26,847 nt of DNA, taken from a virus. Where the stretch lies: the IMG/VR virus record IMGVR_UViG_3300042478_000808, positions 1 to 26,847 of that record. One strand, written 5' to 3'. Below the pieces are notes generated by a model. That model was given only the letters and a program-made list of their open reading frames with translations, ran no database searches and was not told the DNA's origin. How positions within the stretch are numbered: position 1 is the stretch's first letter; every line of letters starts with the position of its first letter. A program made the translations under genes and the position numbers. Shown here piece by piece: positions 7,035 through 14,584 of this stretch.

Positions 7035-7580
7035 ATGAAAGAATGGTTCGCAGGAAAAACTGTTGCGGTTGTTGGTAATGCGGCTTCGCTCTTACAACAA
7101 AAGTACGGTAAAGAAATAGATCGAGCAGAAGTAGTGGTTCGTATCAACCGTGGTGGATATCGCTTCACCGAGTTTCCATCTCAGATGGGATCGCGTCTTG
7201 ATATCTGGTGTATGCAGAACATTAACCAAAACAAAGCATACTTTAATAAACCTCATACAAGACACGTACGTAAGATGCAGATGGATACTGTAGACGTATC
7301 CCCATTGCATATAGAGATGGCAGATCTGGTGTTCTCTGATGAGGATAGAAAGCAGTTAGACGGTAACTTGCCAAAGAAATCTTCGACTGGTCTAAGAGTC
7401 TTATACTATATAAAGAAGCAGAACCCACAAAAAGTTTTTGCATATGGCTTCGATTGGAAAGCATCTTATTCCTGGCACGAGAGAAGAAAATGTATCGCTC
7501 ATGACTTTGGAACAGAACGAAATTACTGTTTGAATAACATATTTAACGATGATACATTTTTACTTAGAGGTTCATCGTGA
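7035..7580 (+). CDS. GT29 (sialyltransferase-fold) glycosyltransferase, paralogue 1 (181 aa)
   Basis: GT29-type signature in order: motif L-like VAVVGNAASLL (10-20) with YGKEID and VVVRINRG behind, motif S-like SSTGLRVL (116-123), YGFDWK (137-142), and His156-x4-Glu161 (HDFGTE), corresponding to the very small H-x4-E motif of sialyltransferases. At 181 aa it is a minimal catalytic domain with no signal or membrane anchor, so it should act in the host cytoplasm. Known GT29 enzymes use CMP-sialic acid; the donor here is not shown. It heads the ATGA-chained sugar operon. Two paralogues close the same operon (13486 and 13986). Confidence 0.82.
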   Translation: MKEWFAGKTVAVVGNAASLLQQKYGKEIDRAEVVVRINRGGYRFTEFPSQMGSRLDIWCMQNINQNKAYFNKPHTRHVRKMQMDTVDVSPLHIEMADLVFSDEDRKQLDGNLPKKSSTGLRVLYYIKKQNPQKVFAYGFDWKASYSWHERRKCIAHDFGTERNYCLNNIFNDDTFLLRGSS

Positions 7581-8479
7581 TTACATCTTCTATATTTTAC
7601 AAAACTCTAAAGTCTGATAGAAAAGATGAAAGATTTGAGGCAATTCAAAAAACATTTCCAAATTGCTCTGTCGTGAAAAACTCGGTTTGGAATAAATGCA
7701 ATCTTGCTATCATACAGGGATGGCCAAAGCCAGGATCCGATACACCTCATAATATGTTTAGAAGATACGTCATAGAAAAACAGAAAAACCATTGCGGCCA
7801 CATTTTAACTGTTGATGGGAACATCTTTAATTATCTAAGTAAAAACATTTATTTTAGATACAGCATGAACGGCATATTTGCAAACACTGGTTATTATTTT
7901 GATAAAGAGATAGATCCAAACAGATGGACTAATATAAGTAAGGTAACCGAATGCAAACTTAAACCTTGGAGAAAAACCGGAGATCATATTCTCATACTTA
8001 TGCAAAAGAGTTCCGGTTGGACTATGTGTGGTTTAGACGGATTAAAGTGGTGCACTTCAACGATAAAAAAGATAAGGGAATATTCCGATAGAGATATTGT
8101 CATTCGATTACACCCAACCGATAATCATTTAGTAAATGGATACATTAGTAACTTAGAAAAAAGTAGAGTAACCATATCGAGAAATAAAAGCATTTTAGAA
8201 GATTTAAAAAACGCATGGTGTTCCATTACATATAACAGTTCTCCTGGAGCCGTTAGCGCGATTGAAGGCGTTCCGGTGTTTATCATGGACCCGGATTGGA
8301 AAAAGAGCCCGGTGGCAGATGTTGGAAATTATGACATGTCAATGTTAGAAAGTCCATATATAATAGATAGAGAAACTTGGATCCAAAAGATAGCAATGTC
8401 TCATTACAGTATTCAAGATATAAAAGATGGCCTCCTGTGGAAAGAAGTATCAAAATATTTAGACGTAGGTAAGATATGA
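7577..8479 (+). CDS. Capsule-type glycosyltransferase-like protein (300 aa)
   Basis: No exact family recognised. The C-terminal half has a GT-B type nucleotide-sugar site of the capsule synthesis kind. VIRLHPTDN (about 174-182) is followed by a helix with LEDLKNAWCSITYNSSPG, then AVSAIEGVPVFIMDP (about 226-240). The same order (basic strand, D-x-L-x-x-A, S-x-x, A-x-E-x-G-[VI]-P-V) occurs in the protein at 9264, so the two are distant paralogues. Linked by ATGA to both neighbours. Codon use looks more A+T-rich than in the ColD or GMD genes. Acceptor unknown. Confidence 0.6.
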   Translation: MITSSIFYKTLKSDRKDERFEAIQKTFPNCSVVKNSVWNKCNLAIIQGWPKPGSDTPHNMFRRYVIEKQKNHCGHILTVDGNIFNYLSKNIYFRYSMNGIFANTGYYFDKEIDPNRWTNISKVTECKLKPWRKTGDHILILMQKSSGWTMCGLDGLKWCTSTIKKIREYSDRDIVIRLHPTDNHLVNGYISNLEKSRVTISRNKSILEDLKNAWCSITYNSSPGAVSAIEGVPVFIMDPDWKKSPVADVGNYDMSMLESPYIIDRETWIQKIAMSHYSIQDIKDGLLWKEVSKYLDVGKI

Positions 8480-9267
8480 AAAGAATTAATGCAGTAACTT
8501 GTTATAATACAAGCGGGTTCAGAGAGACTGGATCGCTGCTCATCAATGGGTTTATTCGATACTGGCCAAAAGAAGTATCATTAACTGTGTATGTTGACGA
8601 CCCTATTCCAAAGAACGAACTCATTCGAGACGAGAGAGTTACATATAAGATATTAAATCAGAAAGATCTAATAGCTTTTAAAGAAAGACACGCGAACAAC
8701 TTGGAAGCAAATGGTCTCGGAAGTAAATCTGAAGCAGGTCAGAAAAATTACAGATACGACGCAGTAAGATTTAGTCATAAAGTGTTTGCTTTGTTCCAAT
8801 TCCTTGAAGAGAACGATACAGATGTTCTTATATGGTTAGATGGCGATAGCAGAACTCATTCATCTGTCTCTGTAAATGATATTAACAGTTGGTGCCCAAA
8901 CGAAAAGTTCGCTGGATATCTTGCCCGCCCTTGGATGTACACTGAAACTGGTTTTCATATCTTAAATACGAAACATCCAATATCCAAAGAGTTTCTTAAT
9001 GCTTGGAAGCAATACTATATTGATGATAGTATCTTTCGCCTTGATATGTGGACGGATTGTCATACTTATGATGCAGCAAAGACAAAGTTTAACGATGATC
9101 ACTGGTATAACCTTAGCCCACCAATTAAGAATAATCATCCTTTCATTAACGGGCCTCTCGGTATGTTTATGGACCATATGAAGGGTCCTCGTAAAAAGAA
9201 AGGGACTAGTAATAAGAGGGATCTAGTCGTAAAGAGAAACACAGAATACTGGAACAAAGTAAAATGA
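8476..9267 (+). CDS. GT-A type glycosyltransferase-like protein (263 aa)
   Basis: The N-terminal strand INAVTCYNTSGFRETG is followed by a typical GT-A nucleotide-binding half and a DxD-type motif in VLIWLDGDSRTH (Asp at about 119 and 121, preceded by hydrophobic residues), the metal and sugar-nucleotide site. Further residues of interest are GFHILNTKHP (about 159-168) and the Trp/His-rich DDHWYNL. A Lys/Arg-rich tail (MKGPRKKKGTSNKRD) could contact membrane or nucleic acid. Overlaps both neighbours by ATGA. No family number can be assigned from motifs alone. Confidence 0.6.
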   Translation: MKRINAVTCYNTSGFRETGSLLINGFIRYWPKEVSLTVYVDDPIPKNELIRDERVTYKILNQKDLIAFKERHANNLEANGLGSKSEAGQKNYRYDAVRFSHKVFALFQFLEENDTDVLIWLDGDSRTHSSVSVNDINSWCPNEKFAGYLARPWMYTETGFHILNTKHPISKEFLNAWKQYYIDDSIFRLDMWTDCHTYDAAKTKFNDDHWYNLSPPIKNNHPFINGPLGMFMDHMKGPRKKKGTSNKRDLVVKRNTEYWNKVK

Positions 9268-10145
9268 TGTGCGCATTTCTTTCAGGAAAAAAAGACCAAG
9301 ACTCGTATGTTAAATCTTTTGGTTACACAAACGAAGCAAAAATTGTTTATACACGTCATCATGTATACAAACACCAAACTTCACGGCATGCACCACCGCA
9401 TCTAAGAATTAAAAAGCTATTACCTAGTTATGAATCTGTGGTATTTGCTGGTCTGCTAAGAGGAAACGCTCATATTTTGGATATGGCCGTGAATGATAAT
9501 ATGAATTTCTATTACATAGATCACGCATACTTTAAACCAGGTTATAGATATCCAAACTGGATGAGAGTTGTAAAAAACGGATTTGTTCAGAATACCATAT
9601 TACCTGATGTTAACAGTGATCGTTTAAAACTATTTGATATTAACTTTTTAGACTATAATTTTAACAAGAAACAAAATATTGTCGTGTTTCCACCGAGCGA
9701 TACCGTTGCTCGAGTATTCAATCATACAAACTGGGAAGCTGAAACTATAGAAAAAATAAAACAATACACGGATAGGCCGATCGTAGTTAGAAGAAAGACC
9801 GGGCCTGTCATGGATAATCTAATGATTAATGTTAAGTACGAAGAAAAACACGATTACGAAGAATCTCTTGACGATGTTCTAAACAATGCTTACTGCGTAG
9901 TTGCTTTCAATAGTGCAGTAGCTCTTACGGCATTGGAAAGAGGAATACCTGTGATATGTGAAAGATACTGTGCCGCGTTTCCGTTAACCCATTCATTTGA
10001 AGAGATAGAGCATTTAAAAGAAAAAGAAAGGTTTCATCTATTCGCGAGTCTTGCGTGGGGTCAGTTTACGATGGAAGAAATAAAAGACAAGAAAACATTC
10101 AAATTCATAAACGGTGCAACACAATGGAAGGGACCTATAAAATGA
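9264..10145 (+). CDS. Capsule-type glycosyltransferase-like protein, paralogue of 7577 (293 aa)
   Basis: Shares its C-terminal layout with the protein at 7577: IVVRRKTGP (about 173-181), SLDDVLNNAYCVVAFNSAVA, then ALERGIPVICE (about 224-234). This suggests a GT-B fold that binds a nucleotide-sugar. The N-terminal half (residues 1-100) includes NFYYIDHAYFKPGYR, an aromatic-rich stretch. No DxD is obvious. Phage proteins of this type are usually annotated only as hypothetical. Linked by ATGA on both sides, the downstream partner being the ColD-type enzyme. Confidence 0.55.
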   Translation: MMCAFLSGKKDQDSYVKSFGYTNEAKIVYTRHHVYKHQTSRHAPPHLRIKKLLPSYESVVFAGLLRGNAHILDMAVNDNMNFYYIDHAYFKPGYRYPNWMRVVKNGFVQNTILPDVNSDRLKLFDINFLDYNFNKKQNIVVFPPSDTVARVFNHTNWEAETIEKIKQYTDRPIVVRRKTGPVMDNLMINVKYEEKHDYEESLDDVLNNAYCVVAFNSAVALTALERGIPVICERYCAAFPLTHSFEEIEHLKEKERFHLFASLAWGQFTMEEIKDKKTFKFINGATQWKGPIK

Positions 10146-11302
10146 AATACAAACTTGCGAGTGATACTTGGGGCCAGGAAGAAATAGATGCTATTCATCG
10201 AGTAATCGCAAGTGGGCGATATACTATGGGTGAAGAGGTTAAGAAGTTTGAAAAGCAATTCGCTAAGTTCTTCGGTAGTAAATATGCAGTCATGACGAAT
10301 AGCGGAAGTAGTGCTAACTTAATAGCACTTGCTGCGCTCGCTCTCAATCCTAAGTACAAGAATAAAGGAAACATCGTTGTTCCTGCTGTGAGTTGGAGTA
10401 CAACGTATTTCCCAGTACATCAGTGGGGATATAAGCTTCGCTTTGTTGATGTTGATCCTAACACGTTCAATATTAATACAAAGAAAGTGATTGCGGCGAT
10501 CGATGAAGATACGGCAGCCGTATTTGTTGTGAACCTACTAGGTAACCCAGCAGAACTTGAAGAACTTAAGACGATATGCGACGAACGCAGCATTGCTCTT
10601 CTTGAGGATAACTGTGAGAGTCTAGGAGCTTGGGAAGGTTCATCATTCTGTGGATCCATTGGTGAGATGGGCACGTTTAGTTTCTTCTTTAGCCATCATA
10701 TGCAGACTATGGAAGGCGGAATGGTTCTTACGAACGACGACCTAACATACGAGTATCTAAAGAGTCTGAGAGCTCACGGTTGGATACGTGATATGTCTGA
10801 AGGTAGTACTCTACATCAGAAAACTGGCGATCCGTTCGAGGATAGCTTTAAGTTTGTTCTTCCTGGTTACTGTGTTCGTCCGCTTGAGATGAGCGGCGCC
10901 GTTGGGCAAGAGCAACTCAGGAAGTGGCCAGATATGATGACGAAGCGTAGACAGAACGCGACCGCAGCCAAAGCCGCATTTCGTAACGTCCCTGGTATTA
11001 GATTACAATCAGAACATGGTACCAGTAGTTGGTTTGGTTTTGGATTAGTCCTAGAAGGACATCTAAAGGGAAGAAGAAAAGAAGTCATTCAGATCCTCAC
11101 AGAGAATGAAGTTGAAACTAGACCGATCGTAGCAGGAAACTTTATGAAGAACCCAGTGATCAATCTTTTGAACTGGGATAGTGTTGGAACGTTTGAAGGT
11201 GCGGATGATCTTCATGAAAATGGATTCTTTATAGGAAACGACTGTGTTAACTTGGTCGATAATATAAACATGGTCGCAGATATAATAAGGAACATAAAAT
11301 GA
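10142..11302 (+). CDS. colD: GDP-4-keto-6-deoxy-D-mannose 3-dehydratase, ColD type (386 aa)
   Basis: DegT/DnrJ/EryC1/StrS-fold, vitamin B6-dependent enzyme that removes the 3-hydroxyl of GDP-4-keto-6-deoxymannose, a step of colitose synthesis. It aligns with E. coli ColD over its whole length (ColD 388 aa): ASDTW at the N-terminus, GSKYAVMTNSGSSANL (45-60), VPAVSWSTTYFP, LEDNCES with Asp156 for the pyridine nitrogen, ESFKFVLPGY-type segment and RPLEMSGAVG. The Schiff-base Lys of aminotransferases is replaced: SHHMQTMEGG has His185-His186 where ColD has its catalytic His188, arguing for dehydratase rather than transaminase chemistry. The start at 10142 (ATGA overlap) is preferred over an upstream in-frame ATG at 10055. 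Next gene supplies its substrate. Confidence 0.9.
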   Translation: MKYKLASDTWGQEEIDAIHRVIASGRYTMGEEVKKFEKQFAKFFGSKYAVMTNSGSSANLIALAALALNPKYKNKGNIVVPAVSWSTTYFPVHQWGYKLRFVDVDPNTFNINTKKVIAAIDEDTAAVFVVNLLGNPAELEELKTICDERSIALLEDNCESLGAWEGSSFCGSIGEMGTFSFFFSHHMQTMEGGMVLTNDDLTYEYLKSLRAHGWIRDMSEGSTLHQKTGDPFEDSFKFVLPGYCVRPLEMSGAVGQEQLRKWPDMMTKRRQNATAAKAAFRNVPGIRLQSEHGTSSWFGFGLVLEGHLKGRRKEVIQILTENEVETRPIVAGNFMKNPVINLLNWDSVGTFEGADDLHENGFFIGNDCVNLVDNINMVADIIRNIK

Positions 11303-12276
11303 AGACTGCGCTAATTACAGGATTCCCTGGCCAAGATGCATGTTACCTTGCTGATTTCTTGTTAGAAAAAGGTTACGTTGTATACGGAGTCGTTAAGAGA
11401 TATACAAGTCCAAATTGGAGCAACATAGAGTTTCTAGATTTATTTAGTAAGGGTCTTAAGACAATCGTAGGAGATGTTACTGATCCATGTAGCCTGATGG
11501 ATGTAATGGAGATAGTGCAACCCGACGAGTTCTACAACCTCGCAGCACAGAGCTTCGTTGGTGGATCTTGGAGACTTGCTTATGTAACTACTCACGTTGA
11601 TGCGCTCGGTCCTCTTAATTGTCTTGAGGCAATTCGTCGTATCAAACCTGATACTAAGTTCTATCAAGCTGGTACGAGCGAGATGTTTGGAAACAGTAGT
11701 ATAGACGGAAGGCAGACAGAAAAGACACCTTTCGAACCAGTAAGTCCATACGGCATTGCTAAACTCTATGGATACCACATTACACGAAACTATAGAGAGA
11801 GCTACGATGCTTTTGCCTGCACAGGTATTCTATTCAATCACGAGTCTCCTATTCGTGGAATAGAGTTCGTCTCAAGAAAGATAACCGACGGCGTTGCAAG
11901 AATCGTAACTGGAAAGGGTGATAAGATTATCCTTGGTAACCTAGATGCAGAACGCGATTGGGGTCATGCAAAGGATTACGTACGTGCTCAGTGGTTAATG
12001 TTGCAACAGGACAAACCTGAAGACTTTATCATTGCAACTGGAGTTAAACACAGCGTAAGGGATCTATGCAGGATCGCGTTCTTGGCGGCTGGGATATCAA
12101 ACTGGGAAGACTATGTAGTATCCGATAATGAATTCCAAAGACCGAATGAGCTTCACAGCCTACACGCAGACTCGGACAAAGCAAAGAGACTACTTGGTTG
12201 GGAACCAAAGTATTCGTTTGAGTCTATGATATGCGAGATGGTCGCATGCGATATTGAAAGACACAGTATAACATGA
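11299..12276 (+). CDS. gmd: GDP-mannose 4,6-dehydratase (325 aa)
   Basis: Extended short-chain dehydrogenase that turns GDP-mannose into GDP-4-keto-6-deoxymannose. NADP site TGFPGQDACYLADFLLEKGY (GMD: [20 protein letters not shown]), catalytic SPYGIAKLYGYHITRNYRES (Tyr-x3-Lys), and GILFNHESP with the following R-x-x-E-F-V-S-R-K-I-T, all GMD hallmarks. The length is a little below the usual 345-370 aa, shortened mainly at the C-terminus. Its product is the substrate of the ColD-type enzyme encoded just upstream with an ATGA overlap, so the pair forms a two-step pathway. It draws on host GDP-mannose. Confidence 0.93.
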   Translation: MKTALITGFPGQDACYLADFLLEKGYVVYGVVKRYTSPNWSNIEFLDLFSKGLKTIVGDVTDPCSLMDVMEIVQPDEFYNLAAQSFVGGSWRLAYVTTHVDALGPLNCLEAIRRIKPDTKFYQAGTSEMFGNSSIDGRQTEKTPFEPVSPYGIAKLYGYHITRNYRESYDAFACTGILFNHESPIRGIEFVSRKITDGVARIVTGKGDKIILGNLDAERDWGHAKDYVRAQWLMLQQDKPEDFIIATGVKHSVRDLCRIAFLAAGISNWEDYVVSDNEFQRPNELHSLHADSDKAKRLLGWEPKYSFESMICEMVACDIERHSIT

Positions 12277-12815
12277 AGGTAGTAGTAACTGGTCATACTA
12301 GCGGTCTTGGCAAGACGCTATACGATAGACTATCAGAGAAACATCACACAATAGGTCTCAGTAGGTCAAACGGACACAATCTTTCAAATGGTGTCGAGTC
12401 ATTTTTAATAGAAAATTTTGATGTCTATATTAATAACGCGTATCATGCTTATGCGCAAGTTGATCTATTATATAAGTTATTTGAACAAAATAAATATAGA
12501 AACTGCACAATCATTAACATTGGAAGTGTAAGCGCTGACGGTAATAAAGACACCGTTAATGAATATGCTATTCATAAATCTGCATTGGAAAAAGCTTGTT
12601 CTCAGCTTCAGTTAATTGACACCGGCTGCAAAGTCATTCATTTAAAACTTGGAAGAATGAACACTCCAATGACGGATTCCAAAAAAGAATACCCACGCAT
12701 AGATACGGATTACATCGCAAATGTAGTTGAGTGGATGCTACACCAACCCGAAAAAATGTTCTTTAAGAACTTAACGATAGATATAATGCATAGTAGAAGA
12801 AAGGAAGCGTCATGA
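12273..12815 (+). CDS. Classical short-chain dehydrogenase/reductase (180 aa)
   Basis: Rossmann cofactor motif TGHTSGLGKTL (T-G-x3-G-x-G, residues 7-17), NNAYHA in the NNAG position, INIGSVSADG with the catalytic Ser, and YAIHKSALEKA with Tyr-x3-Lys: a complete SDR active site. At 180 aa it is shorter than the usual 250. It follows GMD with an ATGA overlap and might reduce the 4-keto sugar left by the ColD-type enzyme (the role of ColC in colitose synthesis). However, ColC is a larger extended SDR, so this assignment is inference. Substrate unknown. Confidence 0.8.
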   Translation: MKVVVTGHTSGLGKTLYDRLSEKHHTIGLSRSNGHNLSNGVESFLIENFDVYINNAYHAYAQVDLLYKLFEQNKYRNCTIINIGSVSADGNKDTVNEYAIHKSALEKACSQLQLIDTGCKVIHLKLGRMNTPMTDSKKEYPRIDTDYIANVVEWMLHQPEKMFFKNLTIDIMHSRRKEAS

Positions 12816-13489
12816 TACCAATTTTTATTGGTTTTGATAAGAGAGAATCAGCAGCTTATCACGTGTGTTCAAACTCAATTATGAGACTGTCCACATCGCC
12901 AATTAGTTTAAATCCTCTATCACTCAATCTCTTGAGCGGATACGAAGAAAAGCATACTGATGGCAGCAATCACTTCATATACAGTCGCTTTCTTATTCCG
13001 CACCTAATGAACTATAAGGGTTGGGCTTTGTTCCTTGACGGAGATATGATTCTTCGTGACGACATTACAGAGTTGTGGAATATGCGTGACGAGACGAAAG
13101 CCGTCATGGTCGTAAAACACGACTATAAGACTCGCATGGAAGAAAAGTATCTTGGTGCAAAGAATGAAAATTATCCTCGCAAAAATTGGTCAAGTGTGAT
13201 ACTATGGAACTGTGGACACGAGGCGAATCGAGTTGTGACTCCCGAGTTTGTGCAGAATGCGACAGGTGCAGTCGTTCATCGTTTCACTTGGCTAGACGAT
13301 AGTCTAATTGGAGAACTGCCTATCGAATGGAACTGGCTACCTGACGAATTTGGAGAGAACAAGAATGCAAAGCTTCTTCACTATACATTAGGAACTCCGT
13401 GCTTCCATGACTTCGCTACAACACCAATGGCTGATGAATGGCATAGAGAAAGAATCTACATGAACTACAGTCTTCAGAGAGGATTATGA
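12812..13489 (+). CDS. GT8-like glycosyltransferase (225 aa)
   Basis: N-terminal strand IPIFIGFDKRESAAYHV, typical of GT8-like and related GT-A transferases, then FIYSRFLIPHL and WALFLDGDMILRDDITELW (about 70-88), where Asp-Gly-Asp is the metal-binding DxD. WSSVILWNCGH and HRFTWLDDSLIGELP fit the acceptor-side loops. LHYTLGTPCF (about 191-200) gives a His as third metal ligand, as in GT8 (H-x-x-G-x-x-K/P). No membrane segment. Linked by ATGA to the SDR gene and the second GT29 paralogue. Confidence 0.72.
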   Translation: MIPIFIGFDKRESAAYHVCSNSIMRLSTSPISLNPLSLNLLSGYEEKHTDGSNHFIYSRFLIPHLMNYKGWALFLDGDMILRDDITELWNMRDETKAVMVVKHDYKTRMEEKYLGAKNENYPRKNWSSVILWNCGHEANRVVTPEFVQNATGAVVHRFTWLDDSLIGELPIEWNWLPDEFGENKNAKLLHYTLGTPCFHDFATTPMADEWHRERIYMNYSLQRGL

Positions 13490-13989
13490 GAGAAGTATTT
13501 GAAGGTAAGACTGTGTCTATAGTCGGAAACGCAAGAAGTCTTTTTGATAAAACATATGGTAAAGAAATAGACTCTGCACAGGTCGTTTGCAGGATCAAAC
13601 GTGGCTTCTTTATGTTAAAACCAGAAGATATTAAGTCTCATGGTAAGAGAACAGATGTCTGGTTTTTAAACTGGTTTAAGACTATGAAGCCAAATAGAGT
13701 TACGAATAAAACTTGTGATCATATAGTTGAGATACTGCATCATCCTGAGATAGACGTCGAGTGGTTAAGAAACGATCTCGGTCATCATCGCCCATCAACA
13801 GGATTGAGGATACTTCATTTGATCTCTCTTTACAATCCAGATCAAGTAAACGTATATGGTTACGACTGGAAAGCGACTTCTTCTTTTCACGATAGAAAAC
13901 TTCACGACGACCGACATGATTTCGCTCTTGAAAAGCAATACTGCATAAATAAATTTTTCAGCAACAAAAAGTTTGTGTTAAGACAATGA
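13486..13989 (+). CDS. GT29 glycosyltransferase, paralogue 2 (167 aa)
   Basis: Same architecture as the proteins at 7035 and 13986. VSIVGNARSLF (10-20), YGKEID, VVCRIKRG, PSTGLRIL (103-110), YGYDWK (124-129) and His144-x4-Glu149 (HDFALE) correspond to the GT29 motifs. It lacks any N-terminal anchor. It is shorter by 14 residues than paralogue 1, mainly between the two sugar-nucleotide motifs, which may change acceptor choice. Chained by ATGA to paralogue 3. Confidence 0.82.
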   Translation: MREVFEGKTVSIVGNARSLFDKTYGKEIDSAQVVCRIKRGFFMLKPEDIKSHGKRTDVWFLNWFKTMKPNRVTNKTCDHIVEILHHPEIDVEWLRNDLGHHRPSTGLRILHLISLYNPDQVNVYGYDWKATSSFHDRKLHDDRHDFALEKQYCINKFFSNKKFVLRQ

Positions 13990-14546
13990 AAGAATGGTTT
14001 AAAAGTAAAACGGTTGCCGTGATAGGCAACTCGATGGCACTCTTTGGTAAGAGTTACGGCGAAGAGATTGATGCACACGATGTTGTTGTGCGCATCAATA
14101 AAGCAGCGATGTTATACACGCGTCAAGAGGTAAGTAAGAGCCACGGAACGAAAACCAACGTCTGGGTCTTTTGGAATGCTGCTGAGTATAAGTCTTTCTT
14201 TAATAAGATACCTAAACATATTAAAAAGATGCATGCTGGCCATCAGGGAAGAACACCAAGTAACATACATGCAGTCGACTTTGTTTATCCGGAAAATCTG
14301 TATAAAGAGTTAAAGAAGCATTCTGGTAAATACAGTAACCCAACAACGGGTCTAATTTTTCTAGACTACTTATCAACTTGTAACCCAAAGCACGTAGATG
14401 TGTATGGTTTTGATTGGAAAGAGACTGCAACGTTTACAGATCCTGAAATGAAGAGAGAAAAGACGTGCCCTCACGACTATCCAACAGAGAAGGAATACTG
14501 CGCAAAGAACTTCTTCTCAAAGGATAATTTTACTTTAAGAGACTGA
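13986..14546 (+). CDS. GT29 glycosyltransferase, paralogue 3 (186 aa)
   Basis: Third copy: VAVIGNSMALF (10-20), YGEEID, VVVRINKA, NPTTGLIFL (118-126), YGFDWK (140-145) and His163-x4-Glu168 (HDYPTE). The N-terminus MKEWFKSKTV is closest to paralogue 1 (MKEWFAGKTV), although the C-terminal insert before the His-Glu motif differs. It is the last gene of the sugar operon and ends just before a late promoter. Confidence 0.82.
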   Translation: MKEWFKSKTVAVIGNSMALFGKSYGEEIDAHDVVVRINKAAMLYTRQEVSKSHGTKTNVWVFWNAAEYKSFFNKIPKHIKKMHAGHQGRTPSNIHAVDFVYPENLYKELKKHSGKYSNPTTGLIFLDYLSTCNPKHVDVYGFDWKETATFTDPEMKREKTCPHDYPTEKEYCAKNFFSKDNFTLRD

Positions 14547-14549
14547 TAT

Positions 14550-14557
14550 TATAAATA
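14550..14557 (+). promoter_or_regulatory. T4-type late promoter TATAAATA
   Basis: Exact late octamer in the 38-bp gap before ATG 14585. It should drive the block to 18738. No terminator is visible ahead of it, so sugar-operon transcripts may read through. Confidence 0.85.
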
Positions 14558-14584
14558 GAAAGAACATACTCCTTAGAGGACAAG

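Noticed and set aside
10055-10141. Upstream extension of the ColD-type gene by 29 codons
   Set aside because: The added residues lie inside the preceding gene and do not align with ColD, whereas ATG 10142 gives the ColD N-terminus and an ATGA overlap.
13944-13951. CATAAATA near the end of GT29 paralogue 2
   Set aside because: Inside a coding region of an overlapping-gene operon, and one mismatch to the late octamer; likely chance.
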